A stretch of 21,678 nucleotides of DNA from Acrasis kona (GCA_026419775.2 JAOPGA020000285.1:1-21678); one strand, 5' to 3'. Positions 9,526-17,924 are shown, counted from the first letter of the stretch. The notes: generated by a model from the sequence alone, not told the origin. Translations and numbers: made by a program.

Positions 9526-10713
9526 TTATTCAAATACATCAGACTTTTGTGAATCTTCGTCTACTGGATTGTCCAGACCCTTGGTTTGATGATCTTTAAG
9601 AACCTTCTCCGTTTCTTCTGGGGTCATTCCATACTTTCCTGCAACATCCTCCATCACACTGGTCTTGGCCGCATTCTTTGCCTGTCTCTTCTTTTCCTTC
9701 ATTGTGTCGCTAATGATTTTCTTCACGGCTGGATCGAAGGAGCCGTCCTGGCGAATCATCATCCCATACTTTCTCTTCATTCCAAGCATTACTTTATTGC
9801 GATAGCTCTCATGACCATCCTTACTATGAATGTTCTCATCTTCAGCAATTACTTTTTTTACAATTTTGGCACATGCAAGCTTAAGTTTGTCTGTGGATGT
9901 AGAAGAAAGGTTTGCTATACTATACCATTCGTTGAGGAAAAAAGTATGCAGGAGCACTTGTTGGGGAGCAAGCCGTAGAAGTATGTTCTCAATTTTACGG
10001 AAGAGCATGTCATTAAATTCGGGAGACACTGAATTTTAGTGTTTGGTTGTGAGACGTACTTACTCGTGACAGTTTTAAAGTCAACGTTGACTGTCGGGGG
10101 AATAGAATTGTCCACTTCACCTCTCCTTATCATCTGGTCTGTTGAGAAATCATGATTCATCTCTGCCGCTGTTCTTCTTTTCTTTTTTGGTTGTTCTTCC
10201 TCCTCTTCCTCCTCTTCCTCTTCTTCCTCTAAGTTTAATGAGTGAATATTTGGTTTAAAATCTTACCGAAGAAGACATCATACGCTTCGTCTTCAAGGAT
10301 CTGCTTTTTCGCAACACAATCGCGCACCCAGTTTGGACTCTTTACTGAGAGTGTTTGCTTTTCTTTGTAGTATGATCCATGCCGACCATTCTCATATATT
10401 ACGTACATTGGATCATCCTCAAACAATTTCACAACCCTACCACCATGGGTTCTAATAGTGTCTTTGATTTCAGTGAGAGTGTCCTTGTCCGATATGTTTA
10501 TTTAGGCCGAGGCCATTTAAAGTGATCAGACGCGGAAACCTTGTCCGATATGTCGAGAAGGATCAACATGTCTTGATAAACAGGAACTACTCTTTTTGCG
10601 GACGGCGTCACTGTTCTTGAGCTTTTCTCCTTTGCCGAGGAACCTTTTGTCTGTGTTGACCCGCTTGGTTTAGTCTTGGATTGTTTCTGTGCTGAGCTGC
10701 TTGGTTTAGCCAT
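9526..10713 (-). CDS. BRCT-domain nuclear protein encoded by the transposon, four exons, 352 aa
   Basis: Exons 10713-10540, 10483-10267, 10228-10064 and 10028-9526 total 1059 nt, exactly 353 codons including the stop, with no internal stop. ATG at 10713 opens a Ser/Lys-rich tail (MAKPSSSAQKQSKTKPSG). Residues ~45-127 are a BRCT domain: MLILLDI strand, THGGRVV (Gly72-Gly73), then KSPNWVRDCVAKKQILEDE (Trp110, Asp113-Cys114) and Tyr126. Twelve Glu (131-142) and a PKKKRR nuclear signal follow. The last ~170 residues are charged, helical and unrecognised. BRCT domains bind phosphoproteins or DNA ends in break repair (as in XRCC1 and ligase IV), so a role in repairing excision or insertion sites is inferred. 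AATAAA overlaps the stop (9525-9530). The gene is divergent from the transposase and sits within the same TIRs. Confidence 0.8.
10029..10063 (-). other. 35-nt intron 3 of the BRCT gene
   Basis: Canonical donor GTAAGT and acceptor AAATTCAG. Removing it joins an Asp/Thr-rich segment to the long last exon in frame. Confidence 0.75.
10229..10266 (-). other. 38-nt intron 2 of the BRCT gene
   Basis: Donor GTAAGA, acceptor AACTTAG. It splits the first codon of the poly-Glu tract; without splicing the BRCT frame ends after eight codons. Confidence 0.75.
10484..10539 (-). other. 56-nt intron or insertion flanked by 15-bp direct repeats, inside the BRCT coding region
   Basis: The 15-mer ACATATCGGACAAGG (minus strand) occurs at both borders (forward 10539-10553 and 10483-10497). 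GT (GTTTCC) and AG (GACAAG) allow clean splicing that restores the BRCT frame (…DISDK/DTLTEI…). The donor is poor, so an insertion with target duplication that may or may not be spliced is the alternative. Confidence 0.6.
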
Positions 10714-10855
10714 TTTTTGAATATAAAAACAATGGACTACCTGTATTTATACCTCACATCTTTTCTTCCACTTTTCTTCCTATTTTTTGAAGTTAGTTGA
10801 CTGACGAAGTTCTCAGAACATCTTTTACAAAAATACTTTAGTATCCACTAAGAAA
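10714..10855. promoter_or_regulatory. Divergent promoter between the BRCT gene and the Ubl-transposase gene
   Basis: 142 bp separate the two start codons. TATAAATA on the minus strand (RC of 10744-10751) lies about 31 nt upstream of the BRCT ATG and fits a TATA box with a very short leader. A repeated CTTTTCTTCC-like motif follows near 10758-10780. No TATA is seen for the plus-strand gene, whose ATG (10856) has A at -3. Confidence 0.5.
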
Positions 10856-11302
10856 ATGAAGTCTGTCATCAAACGGTTTGTGGATTCGTACAAGATATTC
10901 GTTATGCTTCTTATTCAAATCGAAATACACTTATTCGGAAACATCAAACATTTGGAAGAGAATTATGTGAATCCGGAAATAATCATGCGTTGGCCAAGGG
11001 TTCAGAAGATAGTTCCCATGCGTACTGTTCATATTTGTGGACCCATACCTACATTTGTACTTACTTTGAGCCAAACTACAACAATTGATGATCTTTGTCA
11101 AATAATTTCAAGAGTGTGTGTTATTAATACCAAAGACTTTTACATAACATACCAAGGTCATCCATTAAAATCTCGCGGAAGATTAGTCGATTACAACATT
11201 CACAATTACGACAGTATTGAGGTAGTCTTAAGAGACTTGGTGGTAGCCCACCCACCAAGAAAAGGAAAACCTCTGACACACAATCCATTGATGATTCGTT
11301 AG
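10856..11302 (+). CDS. Ubiquitin-like domain at the N-terminus of the transposase gene
   Basis: 148-codon frame from a good ATG (A at -3). Residues ~55-126 follow the ubiquitin fold: MRTVHICG, TTTIDDLCQIISRV, then ITYQGHPLKSRGRLVDYNI and NYDSIEVVLR, which align with the ubiquitin segments IFAGKQLEDGRTLSDYNI and HLVLR. In this frame the tail reads LRDLVVAHPPRK and soon stops. Around 11231-11247 the overlapping -1 frame reads RLGGSPPTKKRKT and runs straight into the transposase. Reading through with a -1 shift at AGA would give VLRRLGGS, very like ubiquitin's LRLRGG end. This may be a lost base or a true frameshift. Residues 1-54 are unrecognised. Family membership is strong by motif order; conjugation or processing is inference. 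Confidence 0.7.
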   Translation: MKSVIKRFVDSYKIFVMLLIQIEIHLFGNIKHLEENYVNPEIIMRWPRVQKIVPMRTVHICGPIPTFVLTLSQTTTIDDLCQIISRVCVINTKDFYITYQGHPLKSRGRLVDYNIHNYDSIEVVLRDLVVAHPPRKGKPLTHNPLMIR

Positions 11303-13368
11303 AACCAGATTGGAAATTATTGGAGGGGATAGTGAACACAGCAGTGTTTAAATGGCAGCTTAAATTGAACATATTAAAATGCAAGAGAGGTGAAAAACTT
11401 GAGAAGTGTGATGGATTAGTATTTTGTGTTGGTGAGAATGAATTTATATGTATGAAGTGCAAGAAAAAAAGTATTGTATGCTTGAAATGCAACGCGTTCA
11501 ACCATCATCAGAGCTCAAAAGTAATGTTGCACTCCAAGAGCCACACTAAAAGAACAGATTGTTTCCCGGTTATTAGTGTTAGTATCTCCAAAGCAGCCAA
11601 TCATGATCCAAGAATTATAGAAGAAGCAGCCTATAACTCCCTCTGTGTCCTCCGCGAGCAACAGCACCGAAACAAGGAAGTTGACAGTTCTGAATCTGAT
11701 TTTGGTGGTCATGAATGTAGTGTAGATATTGAGCCGCCACTTGACGTTAAGGAATCTGATGATATTATAGAGAGGCATAAAAAGGTCGCCAACATCTTGT
11801 CACAATCTTCCGTCAACCAATATGATGATTACAAAGATAAAATTTATCAAGCGGCTGTGGAGGCGGCAAGAAAAGGGCATCATGTTAAAGTAGTCGCGCC
11901 AAAAAACAATGGTATCCAGCCTTATGATGACATACTCGACGGAATAAGTCATAGATACTATAGAGAGATGGAATGGTCTGGAGACGATATAAATAACATT
12001 CGTCAAATGAACAAAGAAGCAAGTGAGATTGATGAACGAGTTAAATTTCCCGATACGTACGTACAGAATCCTCAACATTACTCGCGTATAGAAGATGACA
12101 TTCGTTTCCCATCAATCAAACCCAAACAATATGAGGTTAATGGCAAAACGGTTTCATACTATCCAATCGAGGAGAAAATTGCACGAGTATTTGATAGCGC
12201 TGAGCATGTAAGAGAGCTGAGGTTTATTCCAAATAGAAGAGAGAACGTAGGGCATGTTGTTGAAACTGAACTTTTTCAAAACCTTGTTGATAAACATTGC
12301 AAAGATGGCGCTCTACTTTTACTTATAAACTGGTTCTCTGATCATTTCAATAAATCTTGTAACGCAGGAAGGTCAAGGAGTGCATATGGCGCGTATTATG
12401 ATATCTTCAACTTCAATCACAAATACCGAGCAAAAATGGAAAGCAAATTATTATATAGCGTTGGAAATAAAGACCTCAATATACACGAGTTTGCCAAAGG
12501 ATCTGTAGAAAATCTAAAAGATCTGTATGAAGGGATAGTAATATACCACGCAGGTGTTAAGAAAGATGTTCTTGTCAGACCCATTCTACATCTAATTGTG
12601 GCGGATAAACCTGAGAGAGATGATGCAACTGGTGTTCAAGGATACACAGCCACACATGGTTGTTGTACATGCTTTATTGATCATTCATCATATCATAAAG
12701 ACGAGGTCGGTGAGCTTCGGACAGTTAAAACCACCATACAGCAAGCACAAGCGTTGAGTAATATCAGCGATAGGAAGTTGTTTGATCAACTTCGCAAATC
12801 AGTGTCACTCAGGTGCTCATTTAACGCATTTTGGTCTCTATCTCAAGAGCCATATAATTTTGATGTGCATAAGAATGCTCCTGGAGACATCTTCCACATT
12901 GAAGTCCTTGGGAATTTTCAGCGCCATATTGAACTATTGTTGTCAAAAGGTATCTTATGCCCTGATGATGTTGATAACGAGATCAACTCTGCACACTTTC
13001 TAAAATGCAGTATTGGGACAACAACAACCAAATTAGAAACACCAAATGCCCAAGGCTCATTTAAATTCGGGGGTCTTCCATTCACACTATACCAAAGTGG
13101 TTTTGATTTTGACGAACATCCTACAACTGACAAACGCAAAGCTACTATTTATGCTAGTTTACTTGGTTACACTAGTATGGATGTAGTTAAGCGCTTTTCA
13201 AACAAGATACCAGTCAAAAAGCCACTCCAAGTGTTGAGGAAGATATCAACAATCTTGATGGAAACCTCTTACTCCATCTGGCACGCGCGCTGCGCAACCC
13301 ATGCCATCAAATCCGCCAAGCTAGGCGGACCTTCAGCTGTATACAGTCATTTATACACATGTAAATAA
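11236..13368 (+). CDS. tnp2/KDZ-like DDE transposase, main part
   Basis: The frame runs from LGGSPPTKKRKT (a nuclear signal) through 13368; numbering here counts from the TTG at 11320. First comes a Cys/His cluster (about 25-65: CDGLVFC, CMKC, CLKCNAFNHH), probably zinc-binding. The core then shows the tnp2 pattern: INWFSDHFN (Asp341), SAYGAYYDIFNFNHKYRAKM, PILHLIVADKPERDDATG (Asp429), HGCCTCFIDH (Cys pair), PGDIFHIEVLGNFQRHIEL. A Glu follows in the next ORF. These match the DDE acids and inserted CxxC of CACTA/KDZ transposases. The 682-codon part ends at a TAA near 13366, where GTAAAT (13361) and TTGCAG (13390) could bound a 30-nt intron, though the junction would still read TAA. AATAAA at 13374-13379 could instead end a truncated transcript. 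Confidence 0.75.
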   Translation, partial: LGGSPPTKKRKTSDTQSIDDSLEPDWKLLEGIVNTAVFKWQLKLNILKCKRGEKLEKCDGLVFCVGENEFICMKCKKKSIVCLKCNAFNHHQSSKVMLHSKSHTKRTDCFPVISVSISKAANHDPRIIEEAAYNSLCVLREQQHRNKEVDSSESDFGGHECSVDIEPPLDVKESDDIIERHKKVANILSQSSVNQYDDYKDKIYQAAVEAARKGHHVKVVAPKNNGIQPYDDILDGISHRYYREMEWSGDDINNIRQMNKEASEIDERVKFPDTYVQNPQHYSRIEDDIRFPSIKPKQYEVNGKTVSYYPIEEKIARVFDSAEHVRELRFIPNRRENVGHVVETELFQNLVDKHCKDGALLLLINWFSDHFNKSCNAGRSRSAYGAYYDIFNFNHKYRAKMESKLLYSVGNKDLNIHEFAKGSVENLKDLYEGIVIYHAGVKKDVLVRPILHLIVADKPERDDATGVQGYTATHGCCTCFIDHSSYHKDEVGELRTVKTTIQQAQALSNISDRKLFDQLRKSVSLRCSFNAFWSLSQEPYNFDVHKNAPGDIFHIEVLGNFQRHIELLLSKGILCPDDVDNEINSAHFLKCSIGTTTTKLETPNAQGSFKFGGLPFTLYQSGFDFDEHPTTDKRKATIYASLLGYTSMDVVKRFSNKIPVKKPLQVLRKISTILMETSYSIWHARCATHAIKSAKLGGPSAVYSHLYTCK

Positions 13369-13391
13369 TTTCTAATAAAGCTTGTTGCAGA

Positions 13392-13424
13392 ATGCGATTT
13401 TTTTTTTTTAAAAAAAAAGATGCG
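13392..13424. repeat. T12-A9 tract bounded by ATGCG direct repeats
   Basis: Twelve T then nine A, ending in G, sit between two copies of ATGCG (13392-13396 and 13420-13424). It looks like a small insertion or slippage product within the transposase gene and separates its two ORFs. Confidence 0.5.
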
Positions 13425-14372
13425 GTGGACATACTCTGACGCCAGTTTCAAAAACAAATTAATGCTCTTATCAGAAAGAGGGAATTGGGATGGTGATAAC
13501 TGGTCGAATTTTTATAGAATGTGCCCACTATTGCTCTGTAGATTACTCCGCCCAAAACATTTTGAATGTCTGATGAGCCACGTTCAATATTATAGAATAA
13601 TTTATCACTTGTCATTATCAAAGAACAATATCCTCCTGGCAAAAGAAATACACGCTGAGTTCTCAAACAATACAAATCACTGTATAGAGAAGACAATGCT
13701 AACACCATCAAATACCATTCCATGATGCACATGTTTGATGAAGCGTTGCTTTATGGCCCTCCTTGTACTTACCACACAAAACCTTTTGAGCATTATCATG
13801 TTCAACAAAAGAGACTTGCCGGACAATCTACTAGAACGGGAGAGATTTAGGCCACCAAAATAACAGAAGTTCTAGACACCTTAAGATGGAATTATTGTGA
13901 GACAGTGAAGCAAAAAGAAGAAAGGTGGTCCGCTATTGATCAGAACAATAAATATTTAATCAAAGGATCAGTATCAACATCAATCAGCAACGATTGTGCA
14001 AGATCATATCTTGAGTGTGCAAAAGAGAATAAGTGGTGCAGTCCCGATGACAAGATCAATCTAGTGAGGCAGGTAAGTACTATTAAACGCGATCAAACAC
14101 AATTCTCTGTGGGGGATCATGTTGTAACTGGTGAATATGGTACGTATGCAGAGATTACAGCATTGGAGGTTTGGAAGTTGAATTCAAAAAGCATGCCAGT
14201 AGCCTTTCTCAAATACTACAAAAGTTACCCTGTTTCAGATAGGCATTTATGCCCAAATGTGAAGACGTGCGTGACGCAAGAAGAGGATGTTGCTATGCAT
14301 ATTAATAACCTTACACCATCACTTTTGGCCACAAGAAGCAATATTGATCAATTTATCTGTACCTTTTATTAA
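13420..14372 (+). pseudogene. C-terminal part of the tnp2/KDZ-like transposase, interrupted
   Basis: Continues the protein in two overlapping frames. The first (13420-13725) has WSNFYRMCPLLLCRLL and HFECL, as in tnp2 proteins. The second, open from about 13692, has IKYHSMMHMFDEALLYGP then KPFEHYHVQQKR, the family's 'K.H..H...G...E.fE' segment; the GAG at 13788-13790 is the best candidate for the third catalytic acid. After one in-frame stop it continues as ATKITEVLDTLRWNY and the last 155 codons, including FSVGDHVVTGEYGTYAEI, a small barrel-like (BAH- or Tudor-like) segment often found at the end of these transposases. The frame change near 13700 and the stop mean that this copy is probably inactive, unless more tiny introns are involved. 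Confidence 0.6.
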
Positions 14373-14431
14373 AATATCATTCTTTTAAATGTTGATATTC
14401 CATTCCAGAGGATGCTTTGTTTATTGTTGTC

Positions 14432-14602
14432 ACCACCAATCATACCACTGAAACTTGACATGCCAAACACACTGTGGCACACACTAACTGTTAACCGCCG
14501 TCGGTGGTAACCACCAAGTGTAAACCACCATTTGTGGATGACACTCAGTGTAAACCACTATTGGTGTTTAACACCAAAAATGGATGGTGGATACCACCTA
14601 CC
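14432..14602. repeat. Right subterminal repeat cluster (GGTG-CACC palindromes)
   Basis: Contains GGTGGTAACCACC (14503-14515), GGTGTTTAACACC (14563-14575) and diverged copies (GTCACCACC, GTAAACCACC twice, GGTGGATACCACC). It mirrors the left cluster in sequence and in distance from the TIR. Confidence 0.75.
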
Positions 14603-14610
14603 AAAATTAG

Positions 14611-14624
14611 CGCCGATTAGAAAT
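14611..14624 (-). repeat. Right terminal inverted repeat
   Basis: CGCCGATTAGAAAT, the exact reverse complement of 9200-9213. Confidence 0.85.
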
Positions 14625-15094
14625 GATGAGGTCAGGAGGGTGGGATGATATAGTAAAGTATTAATTACTATCAATCTATCCAACAGTAATTGTCGGAGAA
14701 ACTCAATCTATGGTAATATATTGATTACTTAATTTACTGTACTTGTTAAATAAAATAAATAAAGTTGCTATATGAATGTAAACGTTGAAATTATATATGA
14801 TACAACTAATTCTGTTAGTTTCTATTACTTGATAAATGAAAACTACTATTTATCCTTTACCGATGAATTAATGATGTCTAATGTTGCACCTGTAACCGAA
14901 TGAAATGTTAACCTGATTTTTATGAGTTATTACATATAGATATCCTAAACGTCAACCAACAAATGTGGAAGAGAACGTAAAAGAAATATATGTATAAACG
15001 TAACCCATGATATGATGAAAGAAAAAGTGATAAAGTGTACTGTGCTGATCACTGGNTGACCGCATTTTAAAAATATGGTTAGGAGGTTAATCAC
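14625..15094. other. AT-rich stretch between two elements
   Basis: No gene supported. Upstream exons of the SWIM transposase may be buried here in decayed form, since short open pieces (e.g. RQPTNVEENVKEIYV near 14960) appear but cannot be joined with confidence. Confidence 0.35.
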
Positions 15095-16143
15095 AAGGGG
15101 ATGGGATGTTCTACACAAATAACATGTCCGAAGCTCGTTTCAGGTTGGTTTATTTATTTTGGATAAATTAATGTATTTTTAGAAAGTGGGGAAGGTTGCT
15201 CAATGGAATAAAAACAACAAGGATAGATGATGCGGTGACCCTTGTGACCCAGTTTATGGACAAAAAGTCTTTTGAAGTCCGCTTTGAAAAACACAATAGA
15301 GCAACAAAGACAGAGATACAAGCGACAAAGCGGTTGGAGAAGGCGAAGGACATTTTGAAGGAACTTCAGTCGAATGGAGCTTATAGTTTGAGAACATCCA
15401 CATCAAGAGCCGGCGTGTTCTATTTGTATTCAGAGCCATCAGACTACACATATACAATATTCTCCCTACTTGTAATGTGTGATTGTCCTGACTATAACTA
15501 CCAAGGCGGAAAAGCGTGTGGTCATATCTACGCTATTGCTCTACATTTATACAAGAACAATACCAAGTCTGATTTCCCATCGAATGATCCTTTTAAATTA
15601 TTGAACTGGTTGCACCACTACAACAATCCGAAACTAACGAAGGCACCGCATCTTCCACTTCCAATTACAAACGCGTTGTTCAAGCCTGGTCGGAAGCCGC
15701 AATATAGAATGAAGAAGGCAAGAGGAGGCCTTGTTGAACTCGAAACCGATCGAGTGCCATCATCCAGGCAGCCCGCCCAATGTACAAGGACAAGAGCTCT
15801 TGAGAGGGCTTTAGAGATGGAACATCAAGACAGTGATGACGAGGACAATGGTAGCNGTTATGACCGCGATGATGAACAGCTTGGTGGGTTTGACAATTAT
15901 TCATTGTCTGATGGTCCCGAAGAAACCCATGAGGACTGTGACGCCTTGGATACTGTGGCCATGCACACTGGAGCAAACCAAAGAATGAGGAAGGTGATCA
16001 TTGATGACGATGACGATGACAATGACGCTGGTGATGGACCTAATGAAGCTTCTAGTTTGAAAGAAGGGAATTTGGAGATAGACGATGACACCCCAGGCAA
16101 CCTCAAGCACCGAAGTCAAAGAGCAGGGAGATCCATGAGCTGA
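15095..16143 (+). CDS. MULE-like transposase C-terminal part with SWIM zinc finger (5' partial)
   Basis: An exon ending at 15143 (GMFYTNNMSEARFR) joins in phase across a 39-nt intron to a 315-codon frame (KWGRLLNGIKTTRIDD…). TNNxSE…F..W is the segment that follows the catalytic Glu in Mutator-like and related transposases. The SWIM finger CDCPDYNYQGGKACGH (C95, C97, C108, H110 counted from 15196) is the usual C-terminal zinc module of these enzymes. The tail is basic, then strongly acidic (DDEDNGS; an Asp run near 16005-16025). One N falls in the frame. The catalytic domain that should lie upstream is not seen, so this is a partial or 5'-degraded gene. AATAAA at 16195-16200 closes the unit. 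A KDZ-type transposase is the main alternative. Confidence 0.65.
15144..15182 (+). other. 39-nt intron in the SWIM transposase gene
   Basis: GT (GTTGGT) to TTTTTAG. Splicing rebuilds an Arg codon and joins the conserved NNMSEARFR to KWGRLLNGI, as expected for the family. Confidence 0.65.
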
Positions 16144-16200
16144 TAGAACAATCAAAGCTAGGAATGTCCTCCGGAAGATCAATGAGATCAAAAAAATAAA

Positions 16201-16796
16201 TGTCAAAATTTAATTAAATGTCAATTTGCACTTTGATTCTCATTCAACACTACTCTAGGTGTAATGTACTTGAATAATAGAGGTATTCTCAACAAATTCA
16301 TTTTTGATGATCATGATTAAATTCCGATGGAATGCGATCATGAAAATCTTGAGATGCGGCACATACCATTCGAAAGAGCGTACAAAACTGTGTTAGTCAT
16401 ATTAAAAAATGGTCCTCACATAAGTTATTCGGTGACCTGTATACCTTGTTGTACATTTCAGATATCCGCCCTCATCAAATTGTGGGTTGAACATTTTAAA
16501 TATTAGTCGACTCCTGTAACGGATATACCGTTGGGGGGAGGGAGTAATCTACTTTGTAATTATAAAAACTGATCACTGGTAATTATGATAAGTATATTAA
16601 GGTAGCTACAAATTTATTATTGTTACATATAGGTCTGTATATTATACCAGTGTAGAAAGTTATATGATGTAGCTTCTTTGATGAATTATCTTTTTTGTGT
16701 CACACTCTTGTTAATAAAATTTTTTATATACTATTTGAATGGGGGTCACCTAAGAATGCGGTATACACTATTAACTCTTTTGTTAACAAGATGTAG
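16201..16796. other. AT-rich spacer
   Basis: No gene or clear repeat seen between the polyadenylation signal of the SWIM gene and the next coding block. Confidence 0.4.
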
Positions 16797-17541
16797 ACCA
16801 AGAAAAAGTATGTTGTAGAAAAAGGATTCGTTGTGAAAGATGGAGCGGCTGATGGGGAAATTGAAACATTTTATAATGTTGTTAGCAGAAGGGAATTAGC
16901 CATATTCAACGAGGACTATAAAATGGTCAGACTGAATAGGGGCACAATCGCCCAATTATCAAAGGGTGTATTCACTGCTGCAATGATGAAGACACTTTAT
17001 AAGTCAACATTAGACCTTGCCGATGACTTTGCCCCAAAATGCGGCTTGGATGAGGTAAAAGGAGTAAAGGCAGTCCACCATCTAGGACAGTTGCGGAAGT
17101 ATCAAAAGCGTGTCTTCAAAACAAGTGACTCAAAAAACAAGCACGCCCAGAAATGGTTAAAAGTAAACACTCAGGGCTTTTCAACACATTAACCAAATAC
17201 ATTCATGATACTATGCCAGATTTGTTTAGTACGTATGAAAAAGCCTCCCAAGTGAAAGAACATTGTTCCTTACATTTAATTCTGTAGCCATTAACTATGG
17301 CACGAGTAAGAGACACCAGGATGATGATGACTTTAAAAATGGCCACGTGTTTATTGTTCCATTTGGTGATTACAGAAGAGGAGAGTTGATAATGGAGAAC
17401 ATCATTACAGGTGCAGATGCTCAACCTGGTGATATTGTCCACTTTGATGCGGCTAACATCTGGCATTACAATCAAGAAGTAAAAGGTGAGAGGTTTTCCC
17501 TGTATTTTTTACAGATAGAAATTCTTTCTTCCCCTGTTTAA
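16797..17541 (+). pseudogene. Second 2-oxoglutarate/Fe(II) dioxygenase-like gene (TET/JBP-like), broken
   Basis: The frame opens after ATGTAG at 16797 (TKKKYVVEKGFVV…) and runs to about 17190. After two frame changes between 17165 and 17290 it resumes as VAINYGTSKRHQD…. The iron-site HxD (HQD, H18-D20 of the last 92-codon frame) is followed by GDYRRGELI, then QPGDIVHFDAANIWHYNQEVKGERFSLYF, which gives the second His (68) and the 2-oxoglutarate Arg (77). This spacing is typical of the TET/JBP-like branch. It ends at 17541, with AATAAA at 17605-17610. It follows the SWIM transposase on the same strand, as the other dioxygenase accompanies a transposase at 1081-5633. The two dioxygenases share only the core motifs. 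Substrate unknown. Confidence 0.6.
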
Positions 17542-17610
17542 AACTATTGTCTAATGATAGAGTAAACCCTTTGAAAGAGTTGCACAACCAATCTGAAATG
17601 AGCAAATAAA

Positions 17611-17920
17611 ATATCCTATTTTAATCCCTGGGTTTTACGTCTAAACTAGTGAGCTTTATCATTTGCATCAGACGTTTTATTACAAAATCTATATTTATTA
17701 ATTACATTTTCGTATTTTTTATCCAATCAAATGATATTGACATTTCTCCTTAGTTTCACTGCATCATCCTATGTTACACCCACCTGCATGTAATATGTAT
17801 ACATTACATTTATAATATTATAATTGTACTCTAATCTATTTATATATTACATTTGTGTAATTTTTATTTATATTAACAGTTGAACTCTCCCCTTGAATTG
17901 ACTAGATATAACGACTAGTC
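17611..17920. other. AT-rich spacer
   Basis: No gene seen. Very AT-rich, with several simple runs. Confidence 0.4.
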
Positions 17921-17924
17921 TGGC

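Larger units (their letters stand above)
9200..14624. mobile_element. ~5.4-kb DNA transposon with TIRs, divergent BRCT and Ubl-transposase genes (KDZ/CACTA-like)
   Basis: Bounded by a perfect 14-bp inverted repeat, ATTTCTAATCGGCG (9200-9213) and its reverse complement (14611-14624). Inside each end lies a cluster of short GGTG...CACC palindromes. Two divergent genes fill the interior: a BRCT protein on the minus strand (9526-10713) and a tnp2-like transposase with an N-terminal ubiquitin-like domain on the plus strand (10856-14372), with a shared promoter between them. Transposase motifs (Asp 341, Asp 429, Cys pair, then a Glu in FEHYH) and subterminal repeats fit the CACTA/KDZ (Plavaka-like) part of the DDE world; the ends do not begin CACTA. 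No target-site duplication is evident. The BRCT gene looks whole, but the transposase has a few frame interruptions, so this copy is probably non-autonomous now. Confidence 0.8.

Noticed and set aside
9220-9539. ORFs across the left end of the transposon
   Set aside because: Generated by the GGTGG/CCACC subterminal repeats, not coding.
11124-11501. 125-codon minus-strand ORF
   Set aside because: Antisense shadow of the Ubl/transposase junction.
15680-16206. Minus-strand ORFs over the SWIM gene tail
   Set aside because: Antisense to the acidic and basic repeats of the real gene.
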